DNA of 64,000 nt from Gracilariopsis chorda. Its lineage: Eukaryota; Rhodophyta; Florideophyceae; Gracilariales; Gracilariaceae. The position numbers and the translations under genes are program-made. Below the pieces are notes generated by a model. It was not told the origin of the DNA and did not search any database. It saw nothing but the letters and a program-made list of their open reading frames with translations. The stretch covers positions 124,001-188,000 of the forward strand of contig NBIV01000115.1 of assembly GCA_003194525.1 (NCBI GenBank), in the 5' to 3' direction. Numbering within the stretch: position 1 is the stretch's first letter; every line of letters begins with the position of its first letter. Below, one piece after another: positions 63,655 through 64,000 of the stretch.

Positions 63655-64000
63655 AATTAGGGGTTTTGCTTTTGCTCGCCGAAGACGCTCCTGGAGTGAA
63701 GAATAGTTCCGACAAGCAAGCCCAGGCGGGATACAAACCTCTCAGTTCCACGTGAGCCTGCGGAGCTGAAGCTTTGAGCTGTACAGAATGTGTTAGGAAG
63801 CAAACGATGAATGCATTCTACAAAAAGTTGAAGGGCATCTCATTCAAATTCGTAGGGACTTGCTCACAGGGCGTTTCGCGCCTTCTGTTTAGAGTACTAT
63901 GTTACATCACCGTGGACCCTAAAAGGGTTGTGTTTGCATGGAATTCAGGGTGCTCCATTCGATTTAAGACGATGAAGAGACCAAAGGCTTTTTGTGGTTG
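63655..64000. other. upstream flank at window edge
   Basis: 346 bases upstream of the membrane-protein gene. No motif copy and no ORF. Confidence 0.5.

Overview
The window is nuclear DNA of a photosynthetic eukaryote, most likely a mesophilic red alga. It mixes eukaryotic housekeeping genes (RuvB-like 2, Sec31, NF-YB, a Y-family DNA polymerase, RPAP3-like TPR protein) with nucleus-encoded organelle proteins that carry targeting leaders (plastid protoporphyrinogen oxidase, plastid-type DnaJ, ribosome recycling factor, mitochondrial ISCA2, mitochondrial uS4). Genes are short and intron-poor. Where introns are clear they are small (67-139 bases) and GT-AG. A starch dikinase with an N-terminal CBM20 and no transit peptide fits cytosolic floridean starch. 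The red-algal assignment is inference. I saw no tRNA, rRNA or CRISPR array.

Layout. 0-26 kb: PPOX, a START-like protein, RuvB-like 2, an APH-fold kinase, plastid DnaJ, ISCA2, uS4m, a RING-H2 protein, a DUF1640 mitochondrial protein, NF-YB, a BtuF-like protein, an unassigned protein, an isocitrate-lyase/PEP-mutase family enzyme and a TPR/RPAP3-C protein. 26-41 kb is densest: phosphoglucan water dikinase, a membrane HExxH protease, a class B DnaJ, Pol iota, Sec31 and ribosome recycling factor. 41-47.5 kb has no nameable gene but holds long hairpins. 47.5-54 kb has a PH plus CaMKK-like kinase and a repeat-rich protein. 54-59.2 kb is gene-poor by simple reading, yet several protein-like minus-strand segments with splice signals suggest one or more multi-exon genes. 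59-64 kb has a group 2 truncated haemoglobin, a probable plastid membrane protein split over two frames, a rhomboid-fold protein lacking the catalytic serine, and a two-span membrane protein.

Three signals cut across the annotation. An 11-base near-palindrome, TACC[C/G]TTGGTA, occurs nine times, never in a coding region, and often 100-350 bases upstream of a start codon. A roughly 106-base element at 9.6 and 54.7 kb folds into three hairpins with a compensatory base-pair change, and one copy is flanked by an 11-base direct repeat: a SINE-like structured RNA. Two long hairpins at 41.4 and 43.8 kb are candidate small-RNA precursors.

Many frames stay open upstream through TTG or GTG. I placed every start at an ATG.
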